The notes below the pieces were generated by a model that worked only from the letters and a program-made list of their open reading frames with translations, made no database searches and had not been told where the DNA came from. From Mycolicibacterium arenosum (lineage in GTDB: Bacteria; Actinomycetota; Actinomycetes; Mycobacteriales; Mycobacteriaceae): a DNA stretch of 64,000 nucleotides. This document shows positions 20,889-29,926 of this stretch, piece by piece (within the stretch, counting starts at the first letter, position 1; each line of letters opens with the position of its first letter). The DNA lies in the NCBI RefSeq assembly GCF_024320865.1, contig NZ_JANDBD010000001.1, forward strand, positions 248,001 through 312,000. The letters are read 5' to 3'. Position numbers and translations under genes: made by a program.

Positions 20889-21833
20889 TCAGCTGTCCTT
20901 GCGCCGCCGCGCCCACCACGCCCTGCTCAGCCCGATTGCGGCGACCTTCAGTCGGCGCCGGTTGCCGACGCTGGCACGTTTGTCGAACACGGCGTAGTCG
21001 AGTTCCTCGATGCGGTCCAGGATTTCGGAGTACAGGGTCAGTGCCGTTGCGACGCAGGCGCGTGATCGGGGACTGAGCAGCGGGACGCCCTGGCGGGCGT
21101 AGTCGTAGGTGCGCCGGGTGACGGCGATCTGTTCGGTCAGTGCGCGACGCACCTTGATGTCGGTGCTGCGGTGTTCGTGACACCAGGTGAGCACGTCGCG
21201 GTCGACACCGTGCACGGCGAGCTCGTCGGCGGGCAGGTAAACCCGACCGCGCTCCAGGTCCTCGTCGACGTCGCGCAGGAAGTTGGTGAGCTGGAAGGCC
21301 TTCCCGAGGCCGGCGGCGTACGGCGCGGCGTCCGATCTGGGACCGACGGTGCCCAGCACCGGCAGCAGTTGCAGTCCGATGACCTCGGCCGAGCCGTACA
21401 TGTAGCGTTCGAGCGCGGCCCGGTCGGGATAGTCCGTGATGGTCAGGTCCATCCGCATCGATTCGATGAAGTCCGCGAACAGGTCCCAGGCGATGTCGTA
21501 CGTGCGCGCACTGTGCGTCACCGCCGCCAACGTGGGGTCGGCGTGGTCCGTGTCGCCCGATGTCAGCGCGGCGAAGAGTTCGGCGGCGAGTGCGTCGAGT
21601 CGCGCTTCGCGTTCGGCGAGGCTGAGCCCGCTGTCGACGTCGTCGAGGATGTCGTCGGCTCGCCGGGCGAACCCGTACAGCGCGTGGACGGCCGGGCGCT
21701 GGTCGGGCGCGAGCAGGCGGGTGGCCAGGAAGAAGGTCCGCCCGTACTGCGCGTTGATGACCCTGCACTGCCGATACGCTTCGCGCAGTTCGGGATTCCG
21801 CACCCCCGCCGCGTCGAGTTCCTTGCTGATCAT
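20889..21833 (-). CDS. crtB: Phytoene synthase
   Basis: CrtB condenses two GGPP molecules to phytoene. The 314-residue protein shows the first aspartate-rich motif in YGFARRADDILDD near residue 55-65 and the second, QLTNFLRDVDEDLERGRVYLP, near 187-207, both diagnostic of trans-isoprenyl head-to-head synthases. ATG 21833 overlaps the stop of crtI by 4 bp. Confidence 0.95.
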   Translation of the reverse strand: MISKELDAAGVRNPELREAYRQCRVINAQYGRTFFLATRLLAPDQRPAVHALYGFARRADDILDDVDSGLSLAEREARLDALAAELFAALTSGDTDHADPTLAAVTHSARTYDIAWDLFADFIESMRMDLTITDYPDRAALERYMYGSAEVIGLQLLPVLGTVGPRSDAAPYAAGLGKAFQLTNFLRDVDEDLERGRVYLPADELAVHGVDRDVLTWCHEHRSTDIKVRRALTEQIAVTRRTYDYARQGVPLLSPRSRACVATALTLYSEILDRIEELDYAVFDKRASVGNRRRLKVAAIGLSRAWWARRRKDS

Positions 21834-23335
21834 GGCCGCACCGCCTTCGCTTCGCCGCCGTGCACGCGGGTTCCGATGATTCGCTCCGCGGCAAGCCGAC
21901 CGGAGATGATCGCGGTCGGCACCCCGACACCGGGGACCGTCGACGACCCGGCGAGCACGGCGTTGTCGATGCCGCGCACGGTGTTGGCCGGGCGGAAGGG
22001 CCCCGTCTGGCTGAACGTGTGGGCCAGCGCGAAGGGCGTTCCCGCCGCCATGCCCTGGCGAGCCCAGTCGGACGGGTCGACCACGTGCAGGATCTCCGGA
22101 TCCAGGCCGACCTCGGGCAGCCTGGCGGTGACCGCGGCCAGCATGCCCTCGACGTAACCCGTTCCCGCAGTGGCCCAGTCGATCACGCCGACGTCGGTGT
22201 TCGGCGCGGGGGCCAGGACGTAGAGCAGGTCGCGACCCGGTGGGGCGAGGCTGGGGTCACTGGCGGTGGGACGGGTGACCAACAGGGACGGATCGGACAT
22301 CGTGCGCCCGTCGTCGATTATCTCGCGGAACGTCTGCTCCCACGCCTCGCCGAAGACGATGGTGTGGTGCGCGCTGTCGGGGACGGCTCGGCATCCGATG
22401 TGGGCCACCACGGCCGACGGTGCCGCGCGCACCGGGATCAGGCGGCGCGGCGTGCGGCCGAGCAACCGGTAGGTGTCCGGTAGCTCGGTGGTGAGCACCA
22501 CGGCGTCCGCGGCGATGCGCTCGCCCGCGGAGGTGCGGACCGCGGTGACCGACGAGCCCTGGCGATCCAGGGCGGTGACCGTTGCGCCGTAGACGAACTG
22601 GACGCCCGCGTTCTCGGCGGCCGCCGCCATCGCGTCGGGAACCGCGCGCATCCCGCCGACCGGGAAGTACACCCCGGAGATGGTGTCCATGAACGCGATC
22701 ACGGCGTAGACGGCGAGGGCCCGCTGAGGCGGCACCCCCGCGTACAGCGCCTGGAAGGTGAACACGCGGCGCAGCTGCTCATCGGCGATGAACTTGCGAA
22801 CCACGTTGTCCCACCGGCGGAATGCGCCCATGGCGACCAGCCGGGCGAGTCCCGGAGTCACCAGCGACAGCGGTGAGTCGAAGTTCGATCCGATGAACCC
22901 GTCGAACTCGAGCTCGTACAGCTTGGTCAGCCATTCGCGCAGGCGTCGGTACCCCGCCGCCTCGCCGGGGCCGGCGAACCGTTCCACCTCGCGGGCCATC
23001 GCGTCCGCGTCGCTGAAGACGTCGATGTGGCGTCCGTCGGCGAAGGACGCGCGATAGGCCGGTGCGCCGGGGATCAGGGTCAGCCGCTGCGCCACCGAGT
23101 CGCCGACGGCGGCGAGCGCCTCGTCGATGAGTTCGGGCATCGTCAGCACCGTGGGCCCGGTGTCGAGCCGGTACCCGTTGATGTCGGCGCGCCCCATCCG
23201 TCCGCCGGGGTGTTCGCCGCGCTCGATGACGGTGACCCGGACGCCGCGACCGGCGAGGTGCAGCGCCGCCGACAGGCCCGCCAGCCCCGCTCCGACCACC
23301 ACCACGTGCTCGTCGATTCCGCGCCGAAGCTTCAT
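21830..23335 (-). CDS. crtI: Phytoene desaturase
   Basis: CrtI introduces double bonds into phytoene to give lycopene. The 501-residue flavoprotein has the N-terminal VVVVGAGLAGLSAALHLAGRG site and GGRM, a DTGPTVLTMP motif near 66, and the C-terminal CrtI-type signature GIDNAVLAGSSTVPGVGVP. ATG 23335 shares a base with the crtE stop (TGATG), giving tight coupling. Confidence 0.95.
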   Translation of the reverse strand: MKLRRGIDEHVVVVGAGLAGLSAALHLAGRGVRVTVIERGEHPGGRMGRADINGYRLDTGPTVLTMPELIDEALAAVGDSVAQRLTLIPGAPAYRASFADGRHIDVFSDADAMAREVERFAGPGEAAGYRRLREWLTKLYELEFDGFIGSNFDSPLSLVTPGLARLVAMGAFRRWDNVVRKFIADEQLRRVFTFQALYAGVPPQRALAVYAVIAFMDTISGVYFPVGGMRAVPDAMAAAAENAGVQFVYGATVTALDRQGSSVTAVRTSAGERIAADAVVLTTELPDTYRLLGRTPRRLIPVRAAPSAVVAHIGCRAVPDSAHHTIVFGEAWEQTFREIIDDGRTMSDPSLLVTRPTASDPSLAPPGRDLLYVLAPAPNTDVGVIDWATAGTGYVEGMLAAVTARLPEVGLDPEILHVVDPSDWARQGMAAGTPFALAHTFSQTGPFRPANTVRGIDNAVLAGSSTVPGVGVPTAIISGRLAAERIIGTRVHGGEAKAVRP

Positions 23336-24435
23336 CACGCCGCCCGCTCGCTGCAGCTGATCGCCATGTCCGCGAGCGCGCCGGCCGCGGCGCCGCTCAC
23401 CTCGAGCGCGTCGAGATGCGACAGCGCGCGCGAGACTCTCTCGTCGATCATCCGCTCGACCCCGTCCACTGCTCCAGACTGCAGGATGAGCGTTCGCAAC
23501 CGCTCGATATCGCACGGGCTCAGTTCCGGTAGACGTGTCAGCTCGATGAGCTCGCGCTGCGCTTCGGGTGTTGCCAGCCGGTGGGCCATGACCACCACGG
23601 AGGTCGCCTTTCTCGCTACGAGGTCGACGCCGGCGGGTTTGCCGGTCAGCGACGGTGATCCAGTGACGTCCAGGAGGTCGTCGCGGAGTTGGAAGCACTC
23701 GCCGATCAACTCGCCGTAGGCGCCGAGTCCCGCGATGACCTCGTCGTCGCAGCGCGCCAGCGCCGCGCCCAACTCGAGCGGACGGCGCACGGTGTAGTTA
23801 CCCGACTTCCGCCGCAGGACGGCCATCACCGCGTCCAAGGTCGGCAACGCGGCCGCGTCGTTGACCAGATCGGCGAACTGGCCGACGGCCAACTCCACCC
23901 GCATGTCGTCGTATCGCCACCAGCATCGCGCCAGATCGTCGGCGGGGAGGCCGCTGTCGCGAAGCATCTGCTCGGACCACACCAGGCAGAGGTCCGCCAG
24001 CAGCACGGCGGCCGACTCGCCGAACCGGATCGCGGAGCCTGGAAGGGAACGACCGCGATGCCAACCCGCGAAGGTGACGTGGGCGGCGGGCCGTCCGCGC
24101 CGAAGCGCCGACTCGTCCATGACGTCGTCCTGGATCAGGGCGAAGGCGTGTAGCAGTTCGAGGCTGGCCGCGGCACGGAGAGCGGCGTCGTCGTCAGCCG
24201 CCCCGGCGAGCCAGCCGAGATACATGAAGGTCGAACGGACGCACTTGCCACCGGTCAGGTAGTTCCGCAGCACCGTTGCGGTCTGCCCGACACCCGCATC
24301 GGCCAGGCGCCGGAGGCACTGCTCCTCGAGAAACGCATCCACCTCGCGCTGAACGGCCGATCTGAGGCCGGTGCGCCACGCGTCGTCGAGCCGGTGCGGC
24401 GCTGGCTCCACCACAGTGTGACGTTCTCGATTCAC
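23335..24435 (-). CDS. crtE: Geranylgeranyl-diphosphate synthase
   Basis: CrtE extends allylic diphosphates with IPP to GGPP, the first committed precursor. The 366-residue polyprenyl synthase has the first Asp-rich motif DDVMD (IQDDVMDES) and the second DDLLD (LRDDLLDV). GTG 24435 is chosen because gaaaggtg lies just upstream; the frame open to 24492 would run through the predicted promoter. It is the first gene of the crtE-I-B-methyltransferase-crtU-Rieske operon. Confidence 0.92.
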   Translation of the reverse strand: MNRERHTVVEPAPHRLDDAWRTGLRSAVQREVDAFLEEQCLRRLADAGVGQTATVLRNYLTGGKCVRSTFMYLGWLAGAADDDAALRAAASLELLHAFALIQDDVMDESALRRGRPAAHVTFAGWHRGRSLPGSAIRFGESAAVLLADLCLVWSEQMLRDSGLPADDLARCWWRYDDMRVELAVGQFADLVNDAAALPTLDAVMAVLRRKSGNYTVRRPLELGAALARCDDEVIAGLGAYGELIGECFQLRDDLLDVTGSPSLTGKPAGVDLVARKATSVVVMAHRLATPEAQRELIELTRLPELSPCDIERLRTLILQSGAVDGVERMIDERVSRALSHLDALEVSGAAAGALADMAISCSERAA

Positions 24436-24477
24436 CCGACACCTTTCGCGAACACGGCAGCGAGGCCTGCTGGAGAT

Positions 24478-24520
24478 GCATCGCATACGCATCGAACCTT
24501 AGTCGACACGTGTGCGATGC
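24478..24520 (-). promoter_or_regulatory. crtE promoter with GCATCG-type repeats
   Basis: On the minus strand a -10 TAAGGT lies at 24501-24496. The plus-strand hexamer GCATCG occurs at 24478-24483 and 24489-24494, exactly 11 bp apart over the predicted start site, and its reverse complement CGATGC at 24515-24520 in the spacer/-35 region. The match to the idi repeats suggests a common operator for the MerR/B12 regulator. Confidence 0.55.
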
Positions 24521-24706
24521 GCGCGCGAGCGTCACCCCCCGAACCGTCGTCGATTTCCTCTCGTACTGGCGCTTTCTCAGGCGTGAACGGTCTCTGAACG
24601 GTCATGGTGCGGGCCGTCGGTGGAGTCACGAAGTCGTCATATCTCGCGACACACCATGGTGGGCCCGTACCCCCGTTCGCCGCAGGCAAACAACTGGATC
24701 AGTGGG

Positions 24707-26278
24707 CTATCCCGTTGCCCGCAGACCCAGCGACAGCAGCAGTCGGACATCGGGATCGGCCAACGAGGTGCTGAGCAGTTCCTCGATCCGCCGCACCCGG
24801 TAGCGCACGGTGTTCGGATGCACGTGCAGCCACTGGGCGGCCGCGCCGACGTCGCCGAAGCAGTCGAGGTAGGCGCGCAGGGTGTCCGCGAGCGCCGGAT
24901 CGGACGCGCGCAACTCGCGCACCCGAGGGTCGATCAGCCGCTCGTCGGCGGCGACCAGCGTGACGATCTCGTCCAGCAGCACCGTGGTGCGGGCCTCCGC
25001 CAGCGAGGTGACCACGCCCAGCGCCCCCGGATGCCGCTCCGCGCTGTCCAGCACCCGGTCCACCTCGGCGCGGGCAGCTGCCACACCGTCGAGACCCGTT
25101 GTGGGAGTCGCGATCACCGCGCGCAACTCGAGGCCCAGCTCGCGTTGCAGCGTCGCGATGGTGCCTCGGATCCACGACATCGCAGCCGACGCCTTACCGC
25201 TGTGCGGCAGCAGCACGTACACCCGTGCGCCTTCGGCGGTGACTTGGGCGTCGTGTCGAAAAGCGCTGGCGCTCAGCGCCAGGACGTCGAGGAGCCGAGC
25301 CGGCACATCGCCGGCGCTGACGAACCCGATCACGGCGACCCTGCCGTCGGTGGCGAGGCCGAGTTCGCGGGCGGTGGCGGCGATATCGACGTCGGCGTCG
25401 CGCAGGCCGAGTAGCTCCTGCACCCGAACCGCGTGTGTCGAGGGTGCCGCGGCGAGCCGGGCCAGGATCCGCGCGGCCAGCACCGACGCTCCGCGCAACA
25501 CCTCGTCGGCGTCATCGGCGGGCGGACGGGAGCCCTCCTGCACCCAGATGGTGCCGGCGAACACGGGTCCCCGGCCGCGGTCGGCGAGGTGGATCCCGAC
25601 CGCGCGCCGGGGGCGCAGCCCCAGTTCGGGGCGCGCGTCGACGCGCACCACGTCCTGGCTCGCGCGCAACGCGTCGAAGATGCCCTCGCGGCCGATCCAG
25701 GCGAGGTGCTCGGGAGGCCCCGCCCGGCCGAGGATCGAGAGCCGGCGCAGCTCGTCGGCCTCGTCGTTGGACGCCGAGTACGCGAGCACGTGCGACTGAC
25801 CGTCCTCGATGCTGACCATGCCGTGCGTGCGTTCGGCGATCGACTGCGCCAGCCCGAACAGGTCGGTCCCGGAGTCCTGCAGCGGGTCGGCACGGTCGCC
25901 GTGGTGCTCGAAGACGTGGTCGATGAGCCGGTACAACCGCTCCCACCGGGCGCGCGGTTCGACCGCCACCACCGCCGTGCCCGCGCCGATCGCGCGAGCG
26001 ATGACCGCGGCGGACGGTTCCTTGACGAAGATCGCCGCGGGGGTGCGCGGCGCCTGGCGCACCAGCCAGGACAGCACGTCGTCATCGCCGACGCCCAGGA
26101 GCAGGAACACGTCGGCGGACACCGAGGCGGCCGCCAGGCCGAGGCGCACGTCGTCGGGATCGATCAGCGCCGCCGACCCGACCGGCAGGTCCAGCCCACG
26201 CGGCGCCTCGACCAAGCGCACCATCGTCGCGTCCAGCGCGAGCAGCAGTTGACCCAGGCTGACACCCGCGGTGATCAT
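24707..26278 (-). CDS. PucR-family regulator of proline catabolism
   Basis: The C-terminus has the PucR helix-turn-helix (LDCFGDVGAAAQWLHVHPNT) followed by YRVRRIEELL; the N-terminal part resembles the purine catabolism PucR-like domain, with a GGDEF-like middle. The position opposite rocA-putB matches Rv1186c; a PucR-type activator (PruC) controls proline use in M. smegmatis. A TTG at 26326 would give 539 residues, close to the tuberculosis protein, but ATG 26278 has TAGACT 8 nt upstream and fits a leaderless start, giving 523 residues. The N-terminus is therefore uncertain by 16 residues. Confidence 0.85.
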   Translation of the reverse strand: MITAGVSLGQLLLALDATMVRLVEAPRGLDLPVGSAALIDPDDVRLGLAAASVSADVFLLLGVGDDDVLSWLVRQAPRTPAAIFVKEPSAAVIARAIGAGTAVVAVEPRARWERLYRLIDHVFEHHGDRADPLQDSGTDLFGLAQSIAERTHGMVSIEDGQSHVLAYSASNDEADELRRLSILGRAGPPEHLAWIGREGIFDALRASQDVVRVDARPELGLRPRRAVGIHLADRGRGPVFAGTIWVQEGSRPPADDADEVLRGASVLAARILARLAAAPSTHAVRVQELLGLRDADVDIAATARELGLATDGRVAVIGFVSAGDVPARLLDVLALSASAFRHDAQVTAEGARVYVLLPHSGKASAAMSWIRGTIATLQRELGLELRAVIATPTTGLDGVAAARAEVDRVLDSAERHPGALGVVTSLAEARTTVLLDEIVTLVAADERLIDPRVRELRASDPALADTLRAYLDCFGDVGAAAQWLHVHPNTVRYRVRRIEELLSTSLADPDVRLLLSLGLRATG

Positions 26279-26361
26279 GATGTGGAAGTCTACTAACGGG
26301 ATCGTGAACTTTGGCCGATTCGCCAACGGTTCAACGGGGTGGTGCGCGGGAACCTAAGGGC

Positions 26362-27990
26362 ATGGACGCCATCACCTCGGTTCCGCTGCCGGCCAACGAG
26401 CCCATCCACGACTACGCGCCGGGCAGCCCCGAGCGGGCCCGCCTGACCGCCGCCCTCGGCGAGCTCGCCGCGGCGCCGATCGACCTCCCGCACGTGATCG
26501 GCGGAACGCACACGATGGGTGGCGGTGACCGCATCGACGTCGTGCAGCCGCACCGCCACCGATCCGTGCTCGGCACGCTGACCAACGCCACCCACGCCGA
26601 TGCGACCGCCGCGGTCGACGCCGCGATCGCCGCCAAAGCGGAGTGGGAGGCCACCCCCTTCGACGAGCGCGCCGCGGTGTTCCTGCGCGCCGCCGACCTG
26701 CTCGCCGGACCCTGGCGCGAGAAGATCGCCGCCGCCACCATGCTCGGCCAGTCCAAGACCGCCTACCAGGCCGAGATCGACTCGCCCTGCGAGCTCGTCG
26801 ACTTCTGGCGCTACAACGTGGCGTTCGCCCGCCAGATCCTGGCGCAGCAGCCGGTCAGCGGCCCTGGCGTGTGGAACCGCACCGACTACCGACCGCTCGA
26901 GGGGTTCGTCTACGCGATCACGCCGTTCAACTTCACCGCCATCGCGGGCAACCTGCCTACCGCGGCCGCGCTGATGGGCAACACCGTGGTGTGGAAACCG
27001 TCAGTCACGCAGACGTTCTCGGCGTATTTGACCATGCAGCTGCTCGAAGCCGCCGGCCTTCCCGCCGGGGTCATCAACCTCGTCGCGGGTGACGGCTACG
27101 CGGTGTCCGACGTCGTCCTGGCCGACCCGCGGCTGGCCGGCATCCACTTCACCGGTTCCACCGCGACGTTCCAGCATCTGTGGCGCGAGGTCGGCACCAA
27201 CATCGTTCGGTACCACACGTATCCGCGCCTGGTGGGGGAGACCGGCGGCAAGGACTTCGTCGTCGCGCATCCCTCAGCACGTCCGGATGTGTTGCGTACG
27301 GCGCTGATTCGCGGTGCCTTCGACTACCAGGGGCAGAAGTGCTCGGCGGCGTCGCGGGCGTTCGTCGCGAGATCGGTGTGGGCGAAGATGGGTGACGACT
27401 TCCTGGCGGCCACCGAGGCGCTGACGTACGGCGACGTGGCCGATCTGTCGAACTACGGCGGCGCGGTCATCGACGACCGCGCGTACGCCAAGAGCGCCCG
27501 CGCCGTGGAGCGAGCCAAGAGCGCGCCCGGCGTCACGATCGCCGTCGGCGGTGAATGCGACGACAGCGAGGGCTATTTCGTCCGCCCGACCGTGTTTCTG
27601 TCCGACGACCCGACCGACGAGGCGTTCCGGGACGAGTACTTCGGGCCGATCCTGGCCGTCCACGTCTACGACGACGACGCGTGGGACGACGTGCTCGGCG
27701 TCGTCGACGGCGGCTCGACGTACGCGCTGACCGGTGCGGTGATCGCCGACGACCGCGCCGCGGTGCTGGACGCCGAACGCCGGCTACGGCACGCGGCGGG
27801 CAACTTCTACGTCAACGACAAACCCACCGGTGCGGTGGTCGGCCAGCAGCCCTTCGGCGGGTCGCGGGCATCCGGCACCAACGACAAGGCGGGCTCGGCG
27901 CTGAACCTGCTGCGGTGGACCTCGGCGCGCTCCATCAAGGAGACGTTCGTCCCGCCGACCGTGCACACCTACCCGCACATGGAGGTCTGA
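26362..27990 (+). CDS. rocA: L-glutamate gamma-semialdehyde (P5C) dehydrogenase
   Basis: The enzyme oxidises glutamate-gamma-semialdehyde/P5C to glutamate with NAD, the second step of proline degradation. It is a 542-residue aldehyde dehydrogenase with the catalytic glutamate in VGETGGKDFV near residue 292 and the catalytic cysteine in YQGQKCSAASRAF near 327; ITPFNFTAIAGNLP and the FTGST NAD-binding motif are present. Length agrees with Rv1187. It is followed after 2 bp by putB. Confidence 0.95.
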   Translation: MDAITSVPLPANEPIHDYAPGSPERARLTAALGELAAAPIDLPHVIGGTHTMGGGDRIDVVQPHRHRSVLGTLTNATHADATAAVDAAIAAKAEWEATPFDERAAVFLRAADLLAGPWREKIAAATMLGQSKTAYQAEIDSPCELVDFWRYNVAFARQILAQQPVSGPGVWNRTDYRPLEGFVYAITPFNFTAIAGNLPTAAALMGNTVVWKPSVTQTFSAYLTMQLLEAAGLPAGVINLVAGDGYAVSDVVLADPRLAGIHFTGSTATFQHLWREVGTNIVRYHTYPRLVGETGGKDFVVAHPSARPDVLRTALIRGAFDYQGQKCSAASRAFVARSVWAKMGDDFLAATEALTYGDVADLSNYGGAVIDDRAYAKSARAVERAKSAPGVTIAVGGECDDSEGYFVRPTVFLSDDPTDEAFRDEYFGPILAVHVYDDDAWDDVLGVVDGGSTYALTGAVIADDRAAVLDAERRLRHAAGNFYVNDKPTGAVVGQQPFGGSRASGTNDKAGSALNLLRWTSARSIKETFVPPTVHTYPHMEV

Positions 27991-27992
27991 CG

Positions 27993-28943
27993 ATGACGGT
28001 GTTCTCTCGAGTGGCCCGGCCCGCGATTCTGGCGGCGAGCCGCTCGAAACGACTGCGCCGCACGGCCGAGCGCCTGCCTGTCACGCGCGACGTCGTGAAC
28101 CGGTTCGTCCCCGGCGAGACCGTGGAAGACGCTCTGGGTTCGGTTGCGGTACTGCGGGATTCGCGTCGCTTCGTCACGATCGATTACCTGGGTGAGGACA
28201 CGACCGACCAGGACACCGCCGCCGCCACCGTGCAGTCCTACCTCGATCTTCTGGACGGGCTGGCGCAGCGTGACGAGCCCGCGGGCGGGCCGCGTCAGCT
28301 CGAGGTGTCGCTGAAACTGTCGGCGCTGGGCCAGGCGCTGCCGCGCGACGGCGAGAAGATCGCGATGGAGAACGCGCACACCATCTGCACGCGGGCTCGC
28401 GACGTCGGCGCCTGGGTCACCGTTGACGCCGAGGACCACACGACCACCGACTCGACGCTGTCGATCGTGCGCGACCTGCGTTCCGACTTCCCGTGGCTGG
28501 GCACGGTGCTGCAGGCCTATCTCAAGCGCACCGAGGGGGATTGCAGGGAGTTCGCGGCGTCCGGCGCTCGAATCCGGTTGTGTAAGGGAGCCTATGACGA
28601 ACCGGCGTCAGTGGCGTTCCGCGAGCGCGCGGAGGTCACCGAGTCGTACCTGCGCTGCCTGCGCGTCCTCATGGCCGGCAGCGGCTATCCGATGGTGGCG
28701 TCCCACGATCCGGAGATCATCGACGCGGTGCCCGCGTTGGTGCACGAGTTCGGTCGTGGCATAGAGGATTTCGAGTACCAGATGCTGTACGGCATCCGCG
28801 ACGCCGAGCAGCGCCGGCTGGCCGAACTCGGCCACGTCCGGGTATACGTGCCGTTCGGCTCCGAGTGGTACGGCTACTTCGTGCGACGGCTGGCGGAGCG
28901 TCCCGCGAACCTGGCGTTCTTCGTCCGGGCGCTGGTGGACTAG
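27993..28943 (+). CDS. putB: Proline dehydrogenase, monofunctional
   Basis: PutB oxidises proline to P5C with FAD and passes electrons to the membrane quinone pool. The 316-residue beta/alpha barrel shows LSLKLSALG-type N-terminal barrel strand (EVSLKLSAL), RLCKGAYDEP, and the substrate-binding arginine motif YFVRRLAERPAN at the end. The ggagg ribosome site lies within the last codons of rocA. The stop shares CTAG with the convergent flavin-reductase-like gene. Confidence 0.93.
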   Translation: MTVFSRVARPAILAASRSKRLRRTAERLPVTRDVVNRFVPGETVEDALGSVAVLRDSRRFVTIDYLGEDTTDQDTAAATVQSYLDLLDGLAQRDEPAGGPRQLEVSLKLSALGQALPRDGEKIAMENAHTICTRARDVGAWVTVDAEDHTTTDSTLSIVRDLRSDFPWLGTVLQAYLKRTEGDCREFAASGARIRLCKGAYDEPASVAFRERAEVTESYLRCLRVLMAGSGYPMVASHDPEIIDAVPALVHEFGRGIEDFEYQMLYGIRDAEQRRLAELGHVRVYVPFGSEWYGYFVRRLAERPANLAFFVRALVD

Positions 28944-29464
28944 AGGTCGTAGCGCGTCGCCCCGTACGGCTCCCTGGTGCCGAACGCGTACACCGTCGTC
29001 GGATCCATTCGGAACACGTAGTAGGGCGGCTTGCCGCCGGACGGCGCGCTGAATTCCGCGGTGAGGGCGTCGCCGTCGACCTCGCACGGCCAGTCGTCGG
29101 CCAATGCGGTTGCCACGGCGTCCAGTTCGGGCCCACCGGTCACGCGTGTGGCGGTGCCCTCGAGGACCAGGTCGAACGGATCGGTCGCGAGGCAGAGCAC
29201 GCACCGCCCGTCGTGTGCGAGGTTGCGCGACTTCCGCGTCTCGGCGCTGGAGTTGAAGTACCACACCCCGTCGACCGACACGACGCCGAGCGGCCGGACG
29301 TGCGGGACGCCGCTCGCACCGATGGTGGTGAGCCAGGCGGTGTGTCGGCTGGGGCCGCCGGTCCCCGGCGCCTGCGGGACGTTGGTCTTGAGCTGTTGCT
29401 CGACGGCGTCCCACTCGATGGGCGGGGAGTTGTACCCGTCCAGATTCCTCGTTGCGTTCGGCAT
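28940..29464 (-). CDS. Pyridoxamine 5'-phosphate oxidase-like flavin/F420-binding protein
   Basis: The 174-residue split beta-barrel protein has WLTTIGASGVPHVRPLGVV near residue 44 and WYFNSSAETRKSRNL, the pattern of PPOX/FDOR-type proteins that bind FMN or F420. The exact reaction cannot be told. An aggag ribosome site precedes ATG 29464, 9 bp downstream of the SnoaL-like gene, so the two form a pair. Confidence 0.85.
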   Translation of the reverse strand: MPNATRNLDGYNSPPIEWDAVEQQLKTNVPQAPGTGGPSRHTAWLTTIGASGVPHVRPLGVVSVDGVWYFNSSAETRKSRNLAHDGRCVLCLATDPFDLVLEGTATRVTGGPELDAVATALADDWPCEVDGDALTAEFSAPSGGKPPYYVFRMDPTTVYAFGTREPYGATRYDL

Positions 29465-29473
29465 GGCGTGCTC

Positions 29474-29869
29474 CTAGTCCGTGTCCGGGAACGAGTGGTG
29501 CTCGTGGCGGATCAGCCACTTCCCGTCGACCTTGCGCAGGCCCATCGTGAGCCGCAGCCGGTTGTCGGGATTCTCGGCGAACTCCTTCTCACCACCGCAT
29601 TTCAGCAGCCCGAAGGCGAACGCGACGTCGTCACCGGCCTCGACGTCGAGTTCGAGGAGTTCGAATGTCGCACCGCTGCGGATGAAGTCGAAGAACGGCG
29701 GCCAGCAGTCGCGGTACGCCTGTGCCCCGCGAATGCCCTCATACGGCGGCGGGACGTCGAACATCACGATGTCGTCGGCGTGTGCGGCGGTGACGGCGTC
29801 GAGGTCGCAACCCCTGATGCCGTCGACCCAGCGGGTGATCAGCGTGCGGATATCGGATTCGGCGCTCAT
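29474..29869 (-). CDS. SnoaL/NTF2-like protein
   Basis: The 131-residue protein has the cone-shaped NTF2-like pattern: an N-terminal helix (DIRTLITRWVDGIRGCDLDAV), HADDIVMFDVPPPYEGIRG, and a C-terminal WLIRHEHHSFP strand. This is the YybH/ketosteroid-isomerase-like group; substrate unknown. The aaaggag ribosome site and ATG 29869 are good. It is cotranscribed with the PPOX-like gene. Confidence 0.83.
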   Translation of the reverse strand: MSAESDIRTLITRWVDGIRGCDLDAVTAAHADDIVMFDVPPPYEGIRGAQAYRDCWPPFFDFIRSGATFELLELDVEAGDDVAFAFGLLKCGGEKEFAENPDNRLRLTMGLRKVDGKWLIRHEHHSFPDTD

Positions 29870-29926
29870 GATGCGCTCCTTTCGTCACAGGTACCGACCG
29901 CGACGGAGCGCTGTACTCATCGCGGC

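Noticed and set aside
24436..24706. Possible small genes in the crtE upstream region
   Set aside because: Short frames have no ribosome site or protein-like sequence; the region is better explained as promoter and operator DNA.
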